Shown one piece after another: positions 1 to 10,230 of a stretch of DNA of 64,000 bases (positions within the stretch are counted from its first letter, which is position 1; every line of letters begins with the position of its first letter). The notes under the pieces were generated by a model. That model was not told where the DNA came from. It made no database searches and was given only the letters and a program-made list of their open reading frames with translations. Made by a program: the position numbers and the translations under genes. This DNA comes from Prorocentrum cordatum (Eukaryota > Sar > Dinophyceae > Prorocentrales > Prorocentraceae). The stretch is taken from NCBI GenBank assembly GCA_963575745.1, contig CAUYUJ010015021.1:265501-329500 (forward strand), in the 5' to 3' direction.

Positions 1-102
1 CGGATGGTCCAGTGTCCCGTGGGATGTTTCCGGCGAGCACTTGCATCAGATTAATTACCAAACAGATTTCCCCAGCTCTGGTCAGGCCAACTGGAGTCCT
101 GA

Positions 103-126
103 TGTTGATGACGCTGATGCTGATGC

Positions 127-184
<58 letters not shown>

Positions 185-270
185 GCTGATGATGCTGATG
201 ATGCTGTCATGATTTCCATCATCATCACCATCAGTAGCATCATCAACATCATCATCAACATCATTATCAA
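103..270. repeat. (GAT/CAT)n microsatellite
   Basis: The + strand runs GAT/GATGCT triplets, then GGT triplets, then CAT/CATCAA triplets. The first and last parts can pair as imperfect inverted repeats. It lies directly upstream of the first OPR-like fragment. Open frames across it encode only Asp, Met or Ser runs and are not taken as genes. Confidence 0.9.
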
Positions 271-297
271 ACTCGAGTCTCACGCCTCCCCGGCATC

Positions 298-429
298 AAC
301 GACCACAACGGGCAGGGGATTGCAAACATCCTGTGGGCCCTCGCGCCGCTGGCGCACCACAGCAGCGATGCGCTCGTCGGCCTGCTGACCGCTGCAGCCA
401 AGACCCCGGGGGCGCTCCAAGCGAGGACG
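298..429 (+). CDS. OPR-like helical-repeat fragment 1 (putative exon end)
   Basis: Frame 1 reads NDHNGQGIANILWALAPLAH and continues for about 24 residues. GQGIANILWALA fits the core of an octotricopeptide repeat (OPR: a 38-residue helical hairpin in organelle RNA-binding proteins of algae; related repeats sit in RAP-domain proteins). The coding match stops at 429, immediately followed by GTGAGG, a good 5' splice site, after a complete codon (phase 0). No start codon or acceptor can be fixed because the (CAT)n tract lies directly upstream. Two similar fragments follow at 7.55 and 9.0 kb on the same strand. Joining base 429 to base 7549 would keep the reading frame and place the two LWALA motifs exactly 38 residues apart. 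It may be an exon of an organelle RNA-maturation factor or a decayed copy; no substrate can be inferred. Confidence 0.45.
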
Positions 430-1711
430 GTGAGGAGCCGCCCCGCGATCGGCGGGGCTCGTCCCCAGACCCCCTCGCGTCGCGGGCAACACAGCATGAC
501 TCGTAGGCACCTCTGGGGCCCCTGGGGGCGGATGGCCCAGGTGCCGGCATTACACGCATTCGCCCAAGAGTCCCGCCGAAGGCATGGGCCATCGGCGCCC
601 CTGGATACATGCCTTGCTCTTCCCTGGGCCATTCGACCTCATCGTCGCTCCCGAATGACAGCAGGTTGCTGTTATGTTCGGCCCTTTGAAGTGCCTTCAC
701 AGGGCACCGGGACCGTCAACAAGACGGCCCAGGATGAGAAGCTGGTCCGAGGGAAGTGGTCTAGACCTCCAGGGGTCCACGTTGGAGCAAGAGGCGGGGA
801 GTTTGTGTCGGTTGGCTCCCGGGACGATGGAGGTGGATGCGGAAGAGGAGGATCAGGAGGAACAGGAAGCACGCGTTGCAGGCGGGCACCAGAGAGGGTG
901 GAGGCACGGGCTGCTTGTCCAGGAGGAGGGGAAGGGGGGGCGGGGACCGAGGAGCCGAGTCAGTTCAGAGTTGCAGGTCTTTCCGCGGGCCGATCCGGCG
1001 ATCTTCGTCGCCATCGCCTCCACATACCTCCCCCTCACGGTCGCCCCTCTTCTCTCCTTCTCTCCATTTCTCCTTCCCAGCCTTCGCCAAGTCGGAGGGC
1101 GCAGTCTGTCTCCATCGGCAGCACGGCCTCGGGCGAGATCCAGCGGCTGCGCCGTAATTGCTGACAGGGCTGCCAGCGTCGCCCCAGTGCTGCAGGCTGC
1201 GCGGGCGCTCCGGGCCGGCCAGCTTGACCTCGGCCCGGGCAGCAATACAGTTGCCGCAGTCCACGCTGGAGCTGCGCGCGCCGCTGGGCCAGCAGCCGCT
1301 GCCTTGCGCAGCGCGCAGCCTGCAAGAGTTGGGCCCATGCAGCGGCGTTGAGTGCTGGGTCGGCGTGCCGGCGGGGCCTCGCGGGTGGCTTTCGGCAGAA
1401 CAGCCGCGGCGGGTCAGCGCACCTGTCCTGCGCCCCCGTGAATCCGCATGTGTTGAGTGATTAGTGTTGCTTCTTGATGGTGTTGTGGTGGACTTGTTTC
1501 AGGGGTGCGGCGCTTGTCTACGCGTCCCTGGTGCTCGCAGAGGGCAGTTTCACTGCGAGCCTGCACCATTTTCCCCTGGCTCGACGTCCTCGCGTGCTCG
1601 CGCAGGGCCAGTTCGATGCGAGCCTGCCCCCTTTCCCCTTGCTCGACATCCTCGCTTGGGGGCGACCCCCCCCCAAAGTGCCCGCTCCCGGCCCCCCTCG
1701 GCCACGCGAAG
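430..1711. other. No recognisable gene; intron-like or intergenic
   Basis: GC-rich sequence with several overlapping open frames in all phases, none with a recognisable motif. If the OPR fragments belong to one gene, this is the start of an intron of about 7 kb. Positions 1561-1640 repeat a short 'GCGAGCCTG' context twice; nothing else stands out. Confidence 0.5.
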
Positions 1712-1855
1712 AGGGGGGTTAGGGGGGAGCGGGGAAGGCTTCTCAGAAGCACCCCTGCCTGTTAGAAGGCGCGGGCCTTGTATGTAGATGTAAGGCCGGC
1801 GCCTTCTGAGAAGCAGCCTCCTTCTAAGACGCCTTCCCCCTCCCCCTACCCCCCT
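1712..1855. repeat. Long hairpin (about 65-bp arms)
   Basis: Arms 1712-1779 and 1792-1855 are near reverse complements around a short loop. Each arm carries GGGGGGTTAGGGGG-like sequence followed by AAGGC, CTTCTCAGAAG and GGCCTT. The TTCTCAGAAG motif recurs in family B inverted-repeat elements at 60.55 and 62.72 kb, so this may be a related fold-back element. Confidence 0.7.
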
Positions 1856-2539
1856 GTGCGCGTCGCCAGCCCCCTCCCCCTGGGGGCGCGGGCGTCCCCG
1901 CGAACTCAGGGTGTCCCCAGCTGCTGCTGCCCCCTGCCCCACAGAGGGCCTCCGTGAAGGGCCCGTGAAGGGTCGGTCGGGCATGTTCCTCCACAGAAGG
2001 CATATCCAAGAATAGTCAAACACATATTTGTTCCATCATCTTTTGTTGTGACTATGTTTTATTTTCTTGTCAGAATCCGACCTAGCGTTCAGGGAATATG
2101 TCGGGACTTCCTGAAAACCAGAAATCCCTGAACGGGGGCTGCCCAGGACCCCTTCATTAACGCCTGAGGCTTAGAGTAACTATGACACCAGCACCACTAC
2201 CGGCGGTATGCCCGTCCACCGAGGGAAGATGATCCCGAGCTCGGCGATGGTGGTATTTCTCGGGTTTCCAGGGTGGCCCAACGATCACCACCAGCACCAC
2301 AGTCAAGGAGCAGCTTCCTCCGGTTGAGGCAGGGACCGGCCTTGGTGTTGGGCCCCATGTCAAATTTCCGAGCCTCCTCCACGGGGGAGGGACCTCTCTG
2401 GGCCCTGCGAGGCTGGCGCGGCCGCCCCCGCTCTCGGGGCTACTGGGCCCTGGGGCCAGGGGCGGCGGGCAGCAGGAAGCGGACGTCGGACGGGGGAGAG
2501 GGCTGGACGGGGTGGCCTGGCAAGGACGCGCACGCGAGT
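1856..2539. other. No recognisable gene
   Basis: Mixed-composition sequence with no domain, RNA gene or strong repeat seen. Open frames on both strands up to 250 codons look like GC-rich shadows with no motif. Confidence 0.4.
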
Positions 2540-4080
2540 GCGCCTGACGCAAGGACGGGGCTCCGTGCAACCGATGTCTGCCTTGTCGGTCCAGCCTGGG
2601 CAGCTCAAACCCCAAACAACGTATTTGGCTTGTTTTTTCTCGTCGCATCGGGCCACGGGGCCCCGAGCGCTGCGGCGGGCTACCGAGCGCGCTGTCGCGG
2701 CGGCGTGGTGTCGGGCCGAGTGTCGCCCAGGGGCGGGCAGTTGGGCCACTCGCCGCCAGCTCGCCGCCGAAGCGCCTGCCCCAGAGGCCGCTTCGTCGCT
2801 GCGTAGCGTGACGTGCAGCAGCATCGTGGCCGAGTCCTCTGCGGCGAAATGGGGTGGCGACGCGGGCGCGGGTCCGCAGAGTGGGCTGGCCCACAGAGAC
2901 CACGATCATCGCTGTTGGCTATGCCCAGCGCGAGAGGGCCCGCGGCGCGCCGCGCTTGCTCAGGCGCCACGGTCGGAGACGCTGCCAGACGACGCTTGGG
3001 TTCTCCAGCTGGGGTCGCGCTGACAGGGGTTCTAGCGTCGCCGCCGCTTCTCGCTGCCATTGCGGAGGACGCCGGGGGCGAGGACCCGCAGTTTCCGCCC
3101 TGGGCCGAGTTGCTCCCGGCCGCGGCCCGCCGCAAGGTGTGGAGTGATGGGGCATGCCGCATGCCTCAACCCAACTGACCCTTTGATTGCGCGAGCGGTA
3201 TGAGGCCTGCGGGCCCAGGGCCTGGAAGCCCCCAACTTCGTTGGCTGGCCTGGTTGATGATCTGCAGGCAGCGCAGCGGGCAGAGGTCATAGCCGCGGTG
3301 GCGGCGGCTCGCGTCGCAGGCGGCCAGATGGACCTCGCCTCGGACAGCCAATCTGCTGTGCGGGCGTGCGCGCAGATAGTGGCTGGCGCTGGCGTGCGAG
3401 ACTGGGATAACGCGGACCTGTGGCACCACCTTGTGGGCGCCGTGCGCAACGGGCGGCTCCAGGCCCGTTTGGTGCCAGCGCACAAGACGCTGGCAGAGGC
3501 GCGGCGTTTGGGGTCAGGCGAACGGGACCGCCTCGGCAACGCGGCGGCCGACGGCAACGTTGGCGACAGCTGCAGGCTGGGCCCCACCTCCAGAGCCGGT
3601 ACGCTCGCGCCCGCCGGGAGCTCGATCTGCTGGGAGCTGTGCAGCACGTCCTTGGTCCTTGCAGCCGCGCCGCAGGCCGCCTTGGCGGCAACGCCGCCGG
3701 CCGCGCGCCGCCGGCAGCGCGATTGGCGCGGAATCCGCCGTGGAGCTCGCGAGCGCGCCCCGTATGCCCTGGTGGCCAGCGCCCCCGCCGACTGGCCGTC
3801 GCCCGCGTTTTGCCTGCGCCAGCAGAGCGGTGCTAACGCGCCCGTCAGTGGGGGCAAGATGCTGACCACATTGTTCGATGGGCGGTCATGCTGGCCCAAC
3901 GCACTGGCGCGCGGCAGCGCGGCGTCGGCGGCAGAGACGCTCGGTGGCGCGCGCCCCAGGTGGCGGGAGCGCCTGCCGTCGCGGTTTCAGGCCTTCCTTG
4001 CTACTGGGCGACTTGCCCAGGGGGGGCAGCCGGGGGCCTTTCGCCCGACTGGCGGCGCAGCGAATCGCGCAGTTGCTTAA
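2540..4080 (+). pseudogene. Decayed LINE 3' end with RNase H domain
   Basis: Remnant of a non-LTR retrotransposon. An RNase HI domain, which degrades RNA in RNA:DNA hybrids during target-primed reverse transcription, can be pieced together from two frames. The first Asp is in SDGAC (D codon at 3146, frame 2). After a frame break come the Glu of QRAEV (3283), the Asp of SDSQ (3343), the His of VPAHK (3481) and the Asp of GNAAAD (3550), all in frame 1. Upstream, HRCWLCPA near 2905-2930 in frame 3 resembles the His/Cys segment between RT and RNase H in such elements. Downstream, an Ala/Arg-rich tail continues to about 4080 with another frame change near 3580. No RT domain is present, so the copy is 5'-truncated, and the frame changes make it non-functional. 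It is on the same strand as the OPR fragments. Confidence 0.6.
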
Positions 4081-4164
4081 GGTGACCACCTACTGAGCGG
4101 GCACCGCGACCGGCGACTGCGAGCGCACCTCGCGCCCGCGATGCGCACGTCACAGGCAAGCGTG

Positions 4165-4325
4165 CTCAGAATGCGGGGGGGTCTCTCGAAAGCTTTTGTG
4201 CCATCGAAGAAGCTGTCTGCAGCTCCAGAGAAGGCTCAGAAGGCGCATCACAAGGCGCAAGTGCTCCCGAGAAACCCCGCCGCCTTCTGGAGAGGCCTGT
4301 CCCCCACTCACTTCCCCCCTGGACT
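4165..4325 (-). repeat. Diverged family B-like repeat
   Basis: Contains GAGAAGGCTCAGAAGGC and CCGCCGCCTTCTGGAGAGG, resembling the interior of the 197-bp family B elements in reverse orientation. Terminal repeats are not clear, so it is a diverged or partial copy. Confidence 0.35.
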
Positions 4326-4587
4326 CGCCCCTACCCTCGCTGGCTTGACTTGCCTCGATGGTGCACACGATCGAATCAATTGGTTGGGCCGCCGGCGCCC
4401 GCGCAGGTGAGTGCAATTAGCAATGAACCTTCCGAAATCGAGGGCGGTGGCGATCAGTTTGTCCTGGCAGCCCTCCCCCCTCTCTCCCTTCAGAGTGTGC
4501 CGATCGCGCCGTTCTGACCTACCGAGCTGCCAGGAAAAAAGTCCCGATCGACAGCTTCTTTACCCCAAACCCCGCCCTTCCTGCAGG

Positions 4588-4850
4588 ATATAGGAGGAGA
4601 AGGTAGAGGAGTAGGAGGAGGAGGAGGAGTTGGAGGAGGAAGGGAGGAGGAGGAGAAAGAGGAGGAGGAGGAGGCCGAGGAGGACGAGGGAGGAGGAAGA
4701 AGGAGTAGGAGGGAGGGCGAGGCGGAGCAGGAGGAAGGATGAGAAGGAGAAGGGAAAAGGAAGGAGAAATAGGAGCAGAGGAAAGCAAACCCGGAGGAAA
4801 GGGAAGAGCAGGAAGAGGAGGTGCAGGAGCAGGAGCAGGAGCAGGACCAT
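4588..4850 (+). repeat. (GGA)n polypurine tract
   Basis: Almost unbroken purine strand of GGA/GGAGGAA triplets, ending in GGAGCA units. It carries open frames rich in Arg/Lys/Glu (+) or Ser/Leu/Pro (-) that reflect the repeat only. Confidence 0.95.
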
Positions 4851-4914
4851 TGTAGAACCAAGAGTCATCAACGATGGTGGCGTAAACCCTCCCTCCAAGC
4901 TCCTGTTTCACAAG

Positions 4915-5560
4915 CCCCTATAACGGTTCATTTCCATTGAGGGGGTTGCATGCGTCTTGACGATCGTGAATCGTGCCAGAAGGCTTTTCCTGGGATTTCA
5001 ACGCAGAGAACCAAGGTAACTGTTGCACCCGCATGATCCTGAATCCTTCCGATATTGCTGTTACGTTGGTAATGGGAACCCGCCAAACTCTTGACACTTG
5101 TATGGGCGAAGGTGCGCGGCGCTATGGCGAGAGCTACATTTTGAAAAGGAGACGCCCTCATTCTGTGAAGTTGTTGCAATTGTTTGAAACGAATGTGCGC
5201 ACCGCTGAGGCGACTTCACCATATTGAAAGCCACCCGCCTTCCATCCTTGAAACTCTCGCAAATGTTCAGAATTAGTGTGTGCCAGGCTGACACGAGAGC
5301 CTCGTTTTGAAAACGTCCCGCCCTCAACCCGTGAAGCCTTTGCAAATGTTTGCAACGAATGTGCGCCGCGCTAAGGCGAGAGCCACATGTTTGAAAACCA
5401 GCCGCCCTCAATCCATGAAGCTCTTGCAATTTGTTTGAACGAATGTTCGCCGCACTAAGGCGAGAGCCACATTTGGAAAACCACCCGGCCTCAATATGTG
5501 AAACTGTTGCCATGTTTTCAGCTTCGGAGCCACCTCTGAGGAAGTCTCAGGCGAAATTCC
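4915..5560. repeat. Array of about 80-bp repeats, copy 1 of a paired structure
   Basis: After a CCCCTATAACGGTTCATTTC junction come about five diverged units. Each contains CGAATGTGCGC, GCTAAGGCGAGAGCCACAT, TTGAAAACC and CCGCCCTCAATCC. Two successive GCGAGAGCC motifs lie 84 bp apart (5376 and 5460). The same unit and a related junction recur at 6540-7180. Confidence 0.75.
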
Positions 5561-5614
5561 CGCCCCGCCATGAAAATTGGCCTCGGGGTGCGACAGGGAG
5601 AAATTATGTATGAG

Positions 5615-5820
5615 GGAAAGAAAAGGAAAACGAGGTGGTGGAGGAAGAGGAGGAGCAGGAGGGGGAGGAAAAGGAGGAGGAAAAGGAGGAGGAGGGCGAG
5701 AGGAGGGAAAGAAGAGGAGGAGGAGGAGGAGGCCAAGCAGGGGGCGACGGAAGAGGAGGAGGAGCAGGAGGAGGAGGAGGCTAAGCAGGAGGCAAAGGAG
5801 GAGGAAGAAGAGGTGCAGCA
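5615..5820 (+). repeat. (GGA)n polypurine tract
   Basis: GGA/GGAGGAAA/GAGGAGGAGGA triplets with purines on the + strand. No gene. Confidence 0.95.
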
Positions 5821-5949
5821 GCAGTGGCAGTGTTAGCGGGGGGGTGGAGGCCCAGAGGCACGAGCAGCGTGTGCACTGCCCCCCAAGCGTCTGATGCTTC
5901 TCTCCTGTCTTCCTTTCCCTCCCCGTCCACCGTCCCCCTGCCCGCCAGG

Positions 5950-6470
5950 AAGAGAAGCATCAACGGAGAGGAGGAGCGGGATTGGGAAGGAGGAGGGAGG
6001 GGGGGAGGAGCCTGGCGGAGCGGAGAGGAGGGGGAGGACGAGGACGAGGACGAGGAGAAGGACGAGGAGGAGGACCAATGGCGAGGAGGAGGCCGGGGGG
6101 GAAGGAGGAGTGGGATCGGGAAGGAGGAGGGAGGGTGGGAGGAGCGAGGAGGAGCGGAGAGGAGGGGGAGTACGAGGACGAGTAGGAGGACGAGGAGGAG
6201 AATGAGGAGGAGGACGAGAAGGAGGATGATGATGATGAGGAGGTGGGGGGGGACGAGTAGGACGAGGAGGAAGAGTAAGTGGAGGAGAGGGAGGGCGAGG
6301 AGGAGGAGGAGGAGGAGGAAGAGTTGGAGCAACGAAGGAGCAGGAGCAGGAGCAAGAACATATGAAGGGGGATGGGGGGATTTGGGAGGAGGAGTGGGGG
6401 AGCGATGAGAAGGGAAGAGGAGGAGGATGATTATGAGGATGATGATGAGGAGGAGGAGGAGGAGCACGAG
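5950..6470 (+). repeat. (GGA)n/(GAC)n polypurine tract
   Basis: About 0.5 kb of GGA, GAGGAC and GATGAT triplets, purine-rich on the + strand. Long open frames on both strands (up to 231 codons, Leu/Pro/Ser on -) are repeat artefacts. Confidence 0.9.
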
Positions 6471-6534
6471 GACCACAACAAATCTAATATTTATCGGCGC
6501 TGTTGGAAGACATCCTTCCGAACTCCTCCTTCAT

Positions 6535-7185
6535 ATGCCCCTAGGAAGATTCATTCACACTGAGGGAAGTGCCCTGTGAGGGGGCAACCGTGTGAAAATC
6601 CTGAAGCGCGTCGCACTACCATTCTCAGGACTCCCACGCCTCGAGTCGACCTGACTGTTGCGGTTCCACGGTCCTGAATTGTGCCCCATCGGATTCCAAC
6701 ACCGCAAATCAAATGATCTTTTGCGCCCCGGCGATCCCTCATCGCTCCAGAAGAACGTTTCCGGTGCGCTAAATTGAGATCCATGGGAACTCATGTTCAT
6801 GTTCACGCCGAGTGCGCGAGGCGCTAAGGTCACAGCCACACTTGTAAAAAACCCGCCCTCAATCCGTGAAACGCATGCACATGTTTAAAGCGAATGCGTG
6901 CGGCGCTAAGGCGAGAGCCACATTTTGAAAACGACCCGCCTTGAACATGTTCAGCGTTAGTACCGTGTTGAACGAATGCGCGCGGCGCGAAGGCGAGAAC
7001 CACATTTTGAAATCGACATGTGCTCAGTCCGTGAAGCTCTTGCACATGTTAGAGACGAATATGCGCGTCAAAAGGGGGAGGCCCTCATTTTGAAGGCCAC
7101 TCGCCCTCCATCCGCGAAGCCGTTACAATATGTTAAGCCGTTAATTGTAAGGAAGCCTCAGGCGAAACGCCCTGCCCGCCCTTCC
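6535..7185. repeat. Array of about 80-bp repeats, copy 2 of a paired structure
   Basis: Begins with ATGCCCCTAGGAAGATTCAT, related to the junction at 4912. After about 250 bp come four or five units sharing GCGCTAAGGCGAGAGCCACA, TTTTGAAAACGACCCGCC and AATCCGTGAAG with the 4915-5560 array. It is again followed by a GGA tract. Confidence 0.75.
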
Positions 7186-7224
7186 GACAGGTCGCGGGGC
7201 GTGATAGGGAGGAGTCATTCATGA

Positions 7225-7420
7225 GGAAAACTTGAGGAACAGGAGATTTGGAGGAGGGGTGGGGGGGAGCGGTGTGTATGGGGAGAGGAGGAGGATGCGG
7301 ATGAGGAGGAGGAGGAGGAGGAGGAGCAGGAGGAGGAGGACAAGGAGGAAGAAGACGCGGAAGAGGAGGGGGAAGAAGACGGGGAGGAACAGGAGGAGGA
7401 GGAGGAGGAGGCCGCCCAGC
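7225..7420 (+). repeat. (GGA)n polypurine tract
   Basis: GGA/GGAGGAC/GAAGAC triplets, purines on the + strand, ending just upstream of the second OPR-like fragment. Confidence 0.9.
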
Positions 7421-7521
7421 GAAAAAAGGTGCAGAGGTGGAGGAGCGAGGCGCGTAGGAGTTATCCCTTGGTCTCGAGAGCCCCCCTCCGCCGCCGGCTC
7501 GCTGGAGCCCGCCTGGCCAAG

Positions 7522-7659
7522 ATCAGGGCCTCATCCCTCAGCGCCCAGGGCGTCGCGGGCGCCCTGTGGGCACTGGCCAGCCTGGAGGTCCAAGACACGG
7601 AGGCCGCGGCGGCGCTCTGCGACAGGGCTTCCCTTCTCGTCGGCGAGCACCGCGCTTAG
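7522..7659 (+). CDS. OPR-like helical-repeat fragment 2
   Basis: Reads LSAQGVAGALWALASLEVQD and on to a stop TAG at 7657-7659. AQGVAGALWALASL is a second OPR-type motif of the same subfamily as the fragments at 0.3 and 9.0 kb. The frame stays open upstream to about 7429 but becomes Arg-rich where it enters the GGA tract, so that part is probably not coding. Possible acceptors in phase 0 are AG at 7520-7521 and CAG ending at 7548. The second gives an exact 38-residue spacing from fragment 1. No GT donor precedes the stop at a fitting phase; a GC donor (GGCGAGC, 7643) is possible, since dinoflagellate introns use GC and GA as well as GT. It could equally be a fragment that ends here. Confidence 0.45.
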   Translation: MRASSLSAQGVAGALWALASLEVQDTEAAAALCDRASLLVGEHRA

Positions 7660-7874
7660 CTGGACGAACCACCGTCGGCCAAGGGCATTCCGGGATAATC
7701 GGGAGGTCGAAGCTGCAGTGTTTTGGGCGTCCGAAGTGTGAGGTTTTCTGTCGTTTCCGTAATTTGTCGGTGGCGGGTTGTTCTCCAGCAGCTGCGCCTC
7801 GCTGAGGGGACGTCCAGGAGTTCCTGGCTTGTCCCGAACGGCCGCCGGAGAGCCGAGTTGTGGCTCGGAAGCCA

Positions 7875-8070
7875 GGGGCAACGTTAGGGGCATAGGCTCA
7901 TAGGGGGGGGCCTCGATAACTAACCCATCGCCGATATGTGATCGTCGGCCCCGACTGCCTAGAATTGTGTGCATTCGCACTTAAGGATCAACCACCGATC
8001 CATCGGCAATGTATCGCTGATTCCAGCGCCATGCTTCCCCCCTGAGCCGGTCCACAACTAACGTTGCCCC
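7875..8070. mobile_element. Family A inverted-repeat element (MITE-like), copy A2, 196 bp
   Basis: Terminal inverted repeats begin GGGGCAACGTTAG (7875) and end CTAACGTTGCCCC (8070). The next inner block, GGCTCATAGGGGGG against CCCCCCTGAGCC, also pairs. Interior ATCGCCGAT/ATCGGC motifs are shared with the copies at 9.2 and 43.3 kb. Flanks are CCA and TTA, so no exact target duplication remains. There is no coding capacity, so it would depend on a transposase elsewhere. The 90 bp upstream is shared with the sequence before the composite copy at 32.26 kb, so this copy sits in a larger dispersed repeat. Confidence 0.7.
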
Positions 8071-8975
8071 TTAGGGAAAGCGGCGTAGAAAGACAGTCAT
8101 TCTTGGATATCCCGAGCGTCCCTGCTGTGAGAGCTGCTGTGTACCATCAAATCGTTCGCGCGCAGTGTACCCAAAGATGGAACGGCTGAAGTGCGTAGCT
8201 GGTCTTCAAGCGTCTCCCGTGCAGGCTGTTGAACTGCCAACGTCAGGGTGCAGCCTTGTCATCATTATTGCAACCTTGGGCCACTCTCAGACACAATTCT
8301 CCTACTCCTGCCCCTCCTCCTCTCCTGCCCCCGATCTTCCCTGCACGCGCTAGCGCCATCACGTGCTTGCGTGGATGCTTCTCATGCCTGCAACGGATTT
8401 TATATCCAAATTACATCAGAGAAACGCCCCAATCAGTGGATGGTTTCCGGGAGCAGGGAGCCCGGGAACCAAGAACCCACCGAAATCGGCCCAGAACCAA
8501 TATCCTAGAACCCGGGAGCCCCGAACCGGAATCCGGGAACCCAGCCTGCTACCAAAATCGGCGGGAAATTTTCGCCAAATCTTTCAGCTTCCGCTAGTAC
8601 CCCTTCAGTGCAAGCACTGATTGGGGTACACGTCGCTGGGCTACACGTCCAATCTAACGTCATGGTCGCTGTAGGCGCTGTGCCCTGAGCCAACAACGTC
8701 GTCGGCTTGCGCAAGTCTCGCTCCATAACAGCGGGGGGCCCCTGCCAAGAAACACCCTGCTTGCCTCCAGGGTGCCCTGGGCTTCTTGGGGACCGATGGT
8801 CTTGCGATGGAACGCGTGACGTTCCCACACACCAAAGATCGATGGACGTCCTCGGGTCTCAGGATTGGGTTTCTTGTGGAAGGGTTCATCTTGTCGAACC
8901 CCACTGTATGCTCGCCCACCTTGCCTGCTTCAGATGCGTCCATCCTATCGATGAAAAAGACGGCGGCAAACTCAG
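8071..8975. other. No recognisable gene
   Basis: Mostly unique-looking sequence. A small proline/CCT-rich stretch lies at 8300-8345, and several repeats of GGGAACC/GGAGCC at 8455-8545. No domain seen. It would be intron if the flanking OPR fragments are one gene. Confidence 0.4.
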
Positions 8976-9135
8976 GTTCAGCGGGCAGGGTCTCGCCGGT
9001 TCGCTGTGGGCCCTGGCTGCTCTTCGCATCCAGGACCGGCGCTCGCTGATTCGGGGCCTCGCTGGGGCGATGCGCAGCAAAGCTGACGGATCCAGCCCGC
9101 ACAGTATCGTGTCCGTGGCATGGGCGCTCGCGGCG
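8976..9135 (+). CDS. OPR-like helical-repeat fragment 3 (two repeats, putative exon)
   Basis: Encodes one full OPR unit and the start of the next: FSGQGLAGSLWALAALRIQD, then 18 residues later SSPHSIVSVAWALAAV. The first residue of LWALA (codon at 9004) and of AWALA (codon at 9118) are exactly 38 codons apart, the canonical OPR period, which is the strongest evidence that these fragments are real coding sequence. It is bounded by CTCAG (8971-8975), a plausible acceptor, and GTGAGC at 9136, a good donor in phase 0. OPR proteins bind organellar RNA for stability, splicing or translation. The piece is too short to name a family member. The exon phases at the junction with fragment 2 do not match directly, so a further exon is missing or the boundaries differ. 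Confidence 0.55.
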
Positions 9136-9223
9136 GTGAGCTCTGGTCCCGTGACGAGAGCTCACCCAGACAGCGCAAAAGCAGAAGGCGGGAAGAGATG
9201 GGTTAGCAGGTAGAAAGCCAAGA

Positions 9224-9423
9224 TCAGGGGCAACGCCAGTGGGGGATAGGCTCAGGGGGGAATGCATCGACCCCAAATCGCCCGTGGATCGCCGATAGGG
9301 GCCTGATGGCCCACACCGCCCATGACCGTGTGGAATCCCCATCGGGGACAATCTGCGGTGTATCGCCGAGTCCAGGTCGATGTTTCTTCCTTTGAGTTCG
9401 TCCCCCGCTATCGTTGCCCCTCA
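9224..9423. mobile_element. Family A inverted-repeat element, copy A1, with 3-bp target duplication
   Basis: Element 9227-9420 (194 bp) starts GGGGCAACG and ends CGTTGCCCC, and is flanked by TCA on both sides (9224-9226, 9421-9423). Inner blocks GGCTCAGGGGGGAATGCATCGACC and their partner near 9375-9400 pair imperfectly. Ends starting GGGG with a 3-bp T-N-A duplication recall PIF/Harbinger-type MITEs, but that assignment is inference. No coding capacity. Confidence 0.75.
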
Positions 9424-9980
9424 AGGTCGCAGACAAAAGGTGAAGAGGGTGTACCGTGCACAGGTGAGCACAGAACGCTTGGCTTGCAAGGTGCGGCACG
9501 CCTGCGCAGAGCGACCAGCATACCCGTCCGATGTAGCGTACTGCTTTCAGATCCCGCATATCTTGCGAGGGGCGAAGCGGGTGTGACGCGGACAGGAGGG
9601 CAAAGGCAGCTACATGCGAGTGGGCAGCTCTCGATTGTTTTGAGCAATACGTGTTCTCGCCGTTGCCCCTGAGGCGACATTGCTCGCGCTAGTGTCTGAT
9701 ACGTGGCAAGCGTGTGGCCGTGTGCCTGACGCACCGCGCTGCCGTCACAGCATGCCTGGCTTGCGAGGTGCCATATGCGTGCGTAGAGCGGTCAACGTAT
9801 TTGTCCATTGTACCGTGATCTTCCCATACTCAGCATGTTTAGCTTTACCTACTAGCGTCTGGCCTCGCTTCCCCATCAGATCCTACCTCATCCATCTCGT
9901 TGAGGGGTCCGACAACGTCGGACCTTTTCGGCTGTACGCAGGAGAACGCTCGAGGCGAAGACACAGCGTTGAGAAAGTGT
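9424..9980. other. No gene; weakly repeated sequence
   Basis: Contains two diverged copies of a segment with GGCTTGC(A/G)AGGTGC, a CAGAGCG or TAGAGCG motif and a nearby GTACCGTG, around 9450-9560 and 9710-9830. No protein or RNA gene recognised. Confidence 0.4.
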
Positions 9981-9981
9981 T

Positions 9982-9984
<3 letters not shown>

Positions 9985-10025
<41 letters not shown>

Positions 10026-10230
10026 GAGAGATAGATGCACTGGTGCACGCGGGAGTCCGCGCGGGCGCCGGGGCCACAGGCGCCCCGCATGCCACTACTC
10101 TCTTCGGGCCAGGGCGCGGAGAGAGACAGGGCGAGGGGTGCAGAGAGGGAGGGAGGGCGAGGGAGTGCAGAGAGGGAGAGGGCGAGGGAGAGCGAGAGAA
10201 AGAGAGGGAAGCAGAGAGCGAGAGAGGTGG
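9985..10230 (+). repeat. (GA)n and GAGAGGGA repeats
   Basis: A (GA)n run at about 9987-10031 is followed, after a short unique piece, by degenerate GAGAGGGAG/GGCGAGGGAG repeats at 10120-10230. Purines are on the + strand. Confidence 0.9.

Noticed and set aside
5781-6476. 231-codon Leu/Pro/Ser - strand frame resembling a membrane protein
   Set aside because: Hydrophobic runs come from CCT/CTC triplets, not from a membrane-protein pattern.
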